From Verrucomicrobia bacterium SCGC AAA164-E04 (GTDB lineage Bacteria > Verrucomicrobiota > Verrucomicrobiia > Limisphaerales > AAA164-E04): a stretch of 52,479 nucleotides of DNA. Numbering within the stretch: position 1 is the stretch's first letter; each line of letters opens with the position of its first letter. Below are positions 50,787 to 52,479 of this stretch, one piece after another. Under the pieces are notes generated by a model that saw nothing but the letters and a program-made list of their open reading frames with translations, searched no databases and was not told where the DNA came from. The position numbers and the translations under genes are program-made. Location of the stretch: positions 1 to 52,479 of the forward strand of contig KB911990.1 in assembly GCA_000383715.1 (NCBI GenBank). The letters run 5' to 3'.

Positions 50787-52479
50787 TTATTCCCTCAATC
50801 GTATGGGAGTATCGTCCCGTTTGTCCAGCAGGGCTTGAAGTTGTTCTGAATAAACTCTTCCAGAGTCATTCAGAAGCAATGGACGGCTTTGTGCCTCAGG
50901 AAAGGCATTTCCTTGCTGCTCCCAGATTCCAATAGCACGCGATTGAGCTTCCTGCAGCTGCTTGTCGTTGGCTACATAATCATACCCGAATGATTCAAAC
51001 CCGGGAAAACTCTTCAGGGCCTTGTGAGCGACATATCTGACGGCAGCATAAGGATCATCCAATAGTTCTGCCAAAAAACGAGGTTGCCAATGATGACCAG
51101 AAACATCTTTGGAGGATGGCCACCCCAAATGCCAGGCGGCTAGCGCCCTTTGTCCGGCGTCTCCCTGCAAAAGATGTTTTAAGACAGATGATATTTCCTG
51201 ATCTTCATTTGCCACTTCGGGAATAGGCTTTTCATACCACTCATTCAAAAACTCTGCCGTCCATTGAAGAGATTGATCCGTGTGACAAAGATTACATGCG
51301 TTAGGCCGCCCTGTGGCCGAGCTGGAAGCCACGTCTGGGCTATCTACTTGATGGCTCCGAATGGCACTTAACAGTGAGAAACTGGTATGCGGCATGTGGC
51401 AGTTGTAACACTGACTTCCCTGAGATTCTTCAGCATGATGTGTGTGGGCTGAGAGATTCTTCTTATAGGAGGAATGACATTGAAGGCAGGCCTGGTTGGT
51501 TTCCATTTTCTTTGCCAGCATATCGTCGGGATCACTCTTGTGCATCGAATGACATGACACACAGGACATGTCGCCGTCCTGGTGGCACGCAGTCTCCAGT
51601 AATCCATTATATTCCCTTCCAGAAACTCGCATCATACCATCAGGCCAGAAAAAATCCCGGAGCAAACTTGGATTTTTCTCAACGATTTGTTGTAACCATG
51701 GCAATTCATCCATCTTGGTGGGCTGAATGATGGGCGTCGTCGCCGTGAGATCATCGCCGGGACGATAGTCAAACCCTGTTTGCCGCCATGCTTCCTTTTC
51801 ATCCCACCACTTCATTCCGTGGCATTGCCCACATACTTGTGTGGATCGCTCGGCACTCAAACTATCAGGCTGAATGATAGGGTCCTTTCTTTCCGGAAGA
51901 ACATTTCCGGAGGCCTTGGCTTCCGCAACTTGATCATGCCACTGAACATGTCCCTCACCTGGTCCATGACAAGCTTCACATGAAATCCCGAGATCGGAAG
52001 CAGTAGAAAGGATTTGATCTGTATTTCGATCGTGTCCGGGGACGCCAGCTGTGACATGGCACCGAATGCATGATAAATTCCATATTTCCGGACTTGCAGC
52101 AGAGTGGGGATCCCGAATAAATGTTGAATCTCTGGGGACCCACCGCTCATCTCTGATAAGCCAGGTGAACGGAAAGCCAATCTGCATATTCCCGTGATAG
52201 GCAGGCAACCAGAAGACCTGCATATGATGCGAACCCGTTACCATGCCCATACGGAGCTCGATACCTTGAGGAGGACTAGAAGGAGTAAGCGCCGAAAATT
52301 CGGGCTGTCTATCCGTGATCCGAACCCAATATTCCTTACCTTTTTTGAACAAGGTAAATATCTCTTCTCCCATCTCCAACACAACACCATCAAAATCCGC
52401 TTGAACCGTTTCTGGAGTCATGAGCTGAGTCATTGAACGGTGATACGAGTGATGCCAACTGGCATGCTCACTTTCATGA
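50787..52479 (-). CDS. Multiheme c-type cytochrome (5' end outside window)
   Basis: At least 564 residues are visible and the gene continues beyond the window. The in-frame ATG at 52433 is internal: upstream codons read EHASWHHSYHRSM, the usual segment after the first heme of these proteins (AWxGSHHxxAM in relatives). Seven CxxCH motifs are present: CIRCH, CEACH, CGQCH, CVSCH, CLQCH, CYNCH and CNLCH; another is expected upstream. After the hemes a HEAT-like helical tail (about the last 120 residues) follows. It should be a periplasmic electron carrier or reductase. It precedes the propeller/HEAT cytochrome gene by 98 nt. The heme axial ligands and redox partner are unknown. Confidence 0.9.
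   Translation of the reverse strand, partial: HESEHASWHHSYHRSMTQLMTPETVQADFDGVVLEMGEEIFTLFKKGKEYWVRITDRQPEFSALTPSSPPQGIELRMGMVTGSHHMQVFWLPAYHGNMQIGFPFTWLIRDERWVPRDSTFIRDPHSAASPEIWNLSCIRCHVTAGVPGHDRNTDQILSTASDLGISCEACHGPGEGHVQWHDQVAEAKASGNVLPERKDPIIQPDSLSAERSTQVCGQCHGMKWWDEKEAWRQTGFDYRPGDDLTATTPIIQPTKMDELPWLQQIVEKNPSLLRDFFWPDGMMRVSGREYNGLLETACHQDGDMSCVSCHSMHKSDPDDMLAKKMETNQACLQCHSSYKKNLSAHTHHAEESQGSQCYNCHMPHTSFSLLSAIRSHQVDSPDVASSSATGRPNACNLCHTDQSLQWTAEFLNEWYEKPIPEVANEDQEISSVLKHLLQGDAGQRALAAWHLGWPSSKDVSGHHWQPRFLAELLDDPYAAVRYVAHKALKSFPGFESFGYDYVANDKQLQEAQSRAIGIWEQQGNAFPEAQSRPLLLNDSGRVYSEQLQALLDKRDDTPIRLRE

Overview
The window looks like a chromosomal segment of a member of the PVC superphylum, most likely Verrucomicrobiota. 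The evidence is a set of families typical of that group: a PSD1-type cytochrome (DUF1549/DUF1553) paired with a DUF1501 protein, two PVC-type beta-propeller dehydrogenases with C-terminal c-type heme domains, a TIGR03790 protein, a DUF4381 protein inside a Bat operon, a Cys-type sulfatase and two FG-GAP proteins. Planctomycetota cannot be excluded from sequence alone. I saw no tRNA, rRNA, insertion sequence, prophage or CRISPR array.

Layout. 1-294 is the tail of a glycosyltransferase family 9 gene, convergent with a flavin split-barrel gene. 823-9404, all on the minus strand, is a compact MoxR / DUF58 / DUF4381 / BatA / BatB / BatC / BatD / TPR operon with several 4-nt overlaps or very short gaps. 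Upstream of it on the same strand are an M48 lipoprotein protease, a coiled-coil zinc-ribbon protein and an OmpR-type sensor kinase/response regulator pair (9528-13356). 13479-15269 is a beta-propeller/di-heme cytochrome peroxidase-like fusion, convergent with recN. 17069-24475 on the plus strand runs MBL hydrolase, TIGR03790-TPR, PSD1-LamG cytochrome and DUF1501, and is closed by a clear intrinsic terminator at 24606-24650. A small DUF2934 protein with a histone-H1-like basic tail follows, then a 700-bp gene-poor stretch.

25787-32882 holds a propeller/cytochrome c protein coupled to an SDR, and on the other strand a PqaA-like hydrolase, a NagB-like protein with altered active-site residues and an exported GDPD. 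33062-41400 is mainly housekeeping or general metabolism: argA, aroC, a GGDEF protein, a MocA oxidoreductase, an SDR, purB and an RsmB/NSUN-type RNA methyltransferase. 41500-52479 is an exported, probably periplasmic set: an FG-GAP protein, an FG-GAP/sialidase fusion, a sulfatase, a propeller/HEAT/cytochrome c giant, and a multiheme cytochrome cut by the window edge.

How the genes may work together (inference): repeated pairing of exported c-type cytochromes with propeller dehydrogenases, SDR/MocA oxidoreductases, a sulfatase and a sialidase-like protein points to extracytoplasmic breakdown and oxidation of sulfated or amino-sugar-rich polysaccharides, with electrons passed to heme proteins. 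The Bat operon is probably an envelope or chaperone-like stress system. The least explained items are the NagB-like protein with altered catalytic residues, the TIGR03790-TPR protein, the DUF2934/basic-tail protein and the FG-GAP/sialidase fusion.
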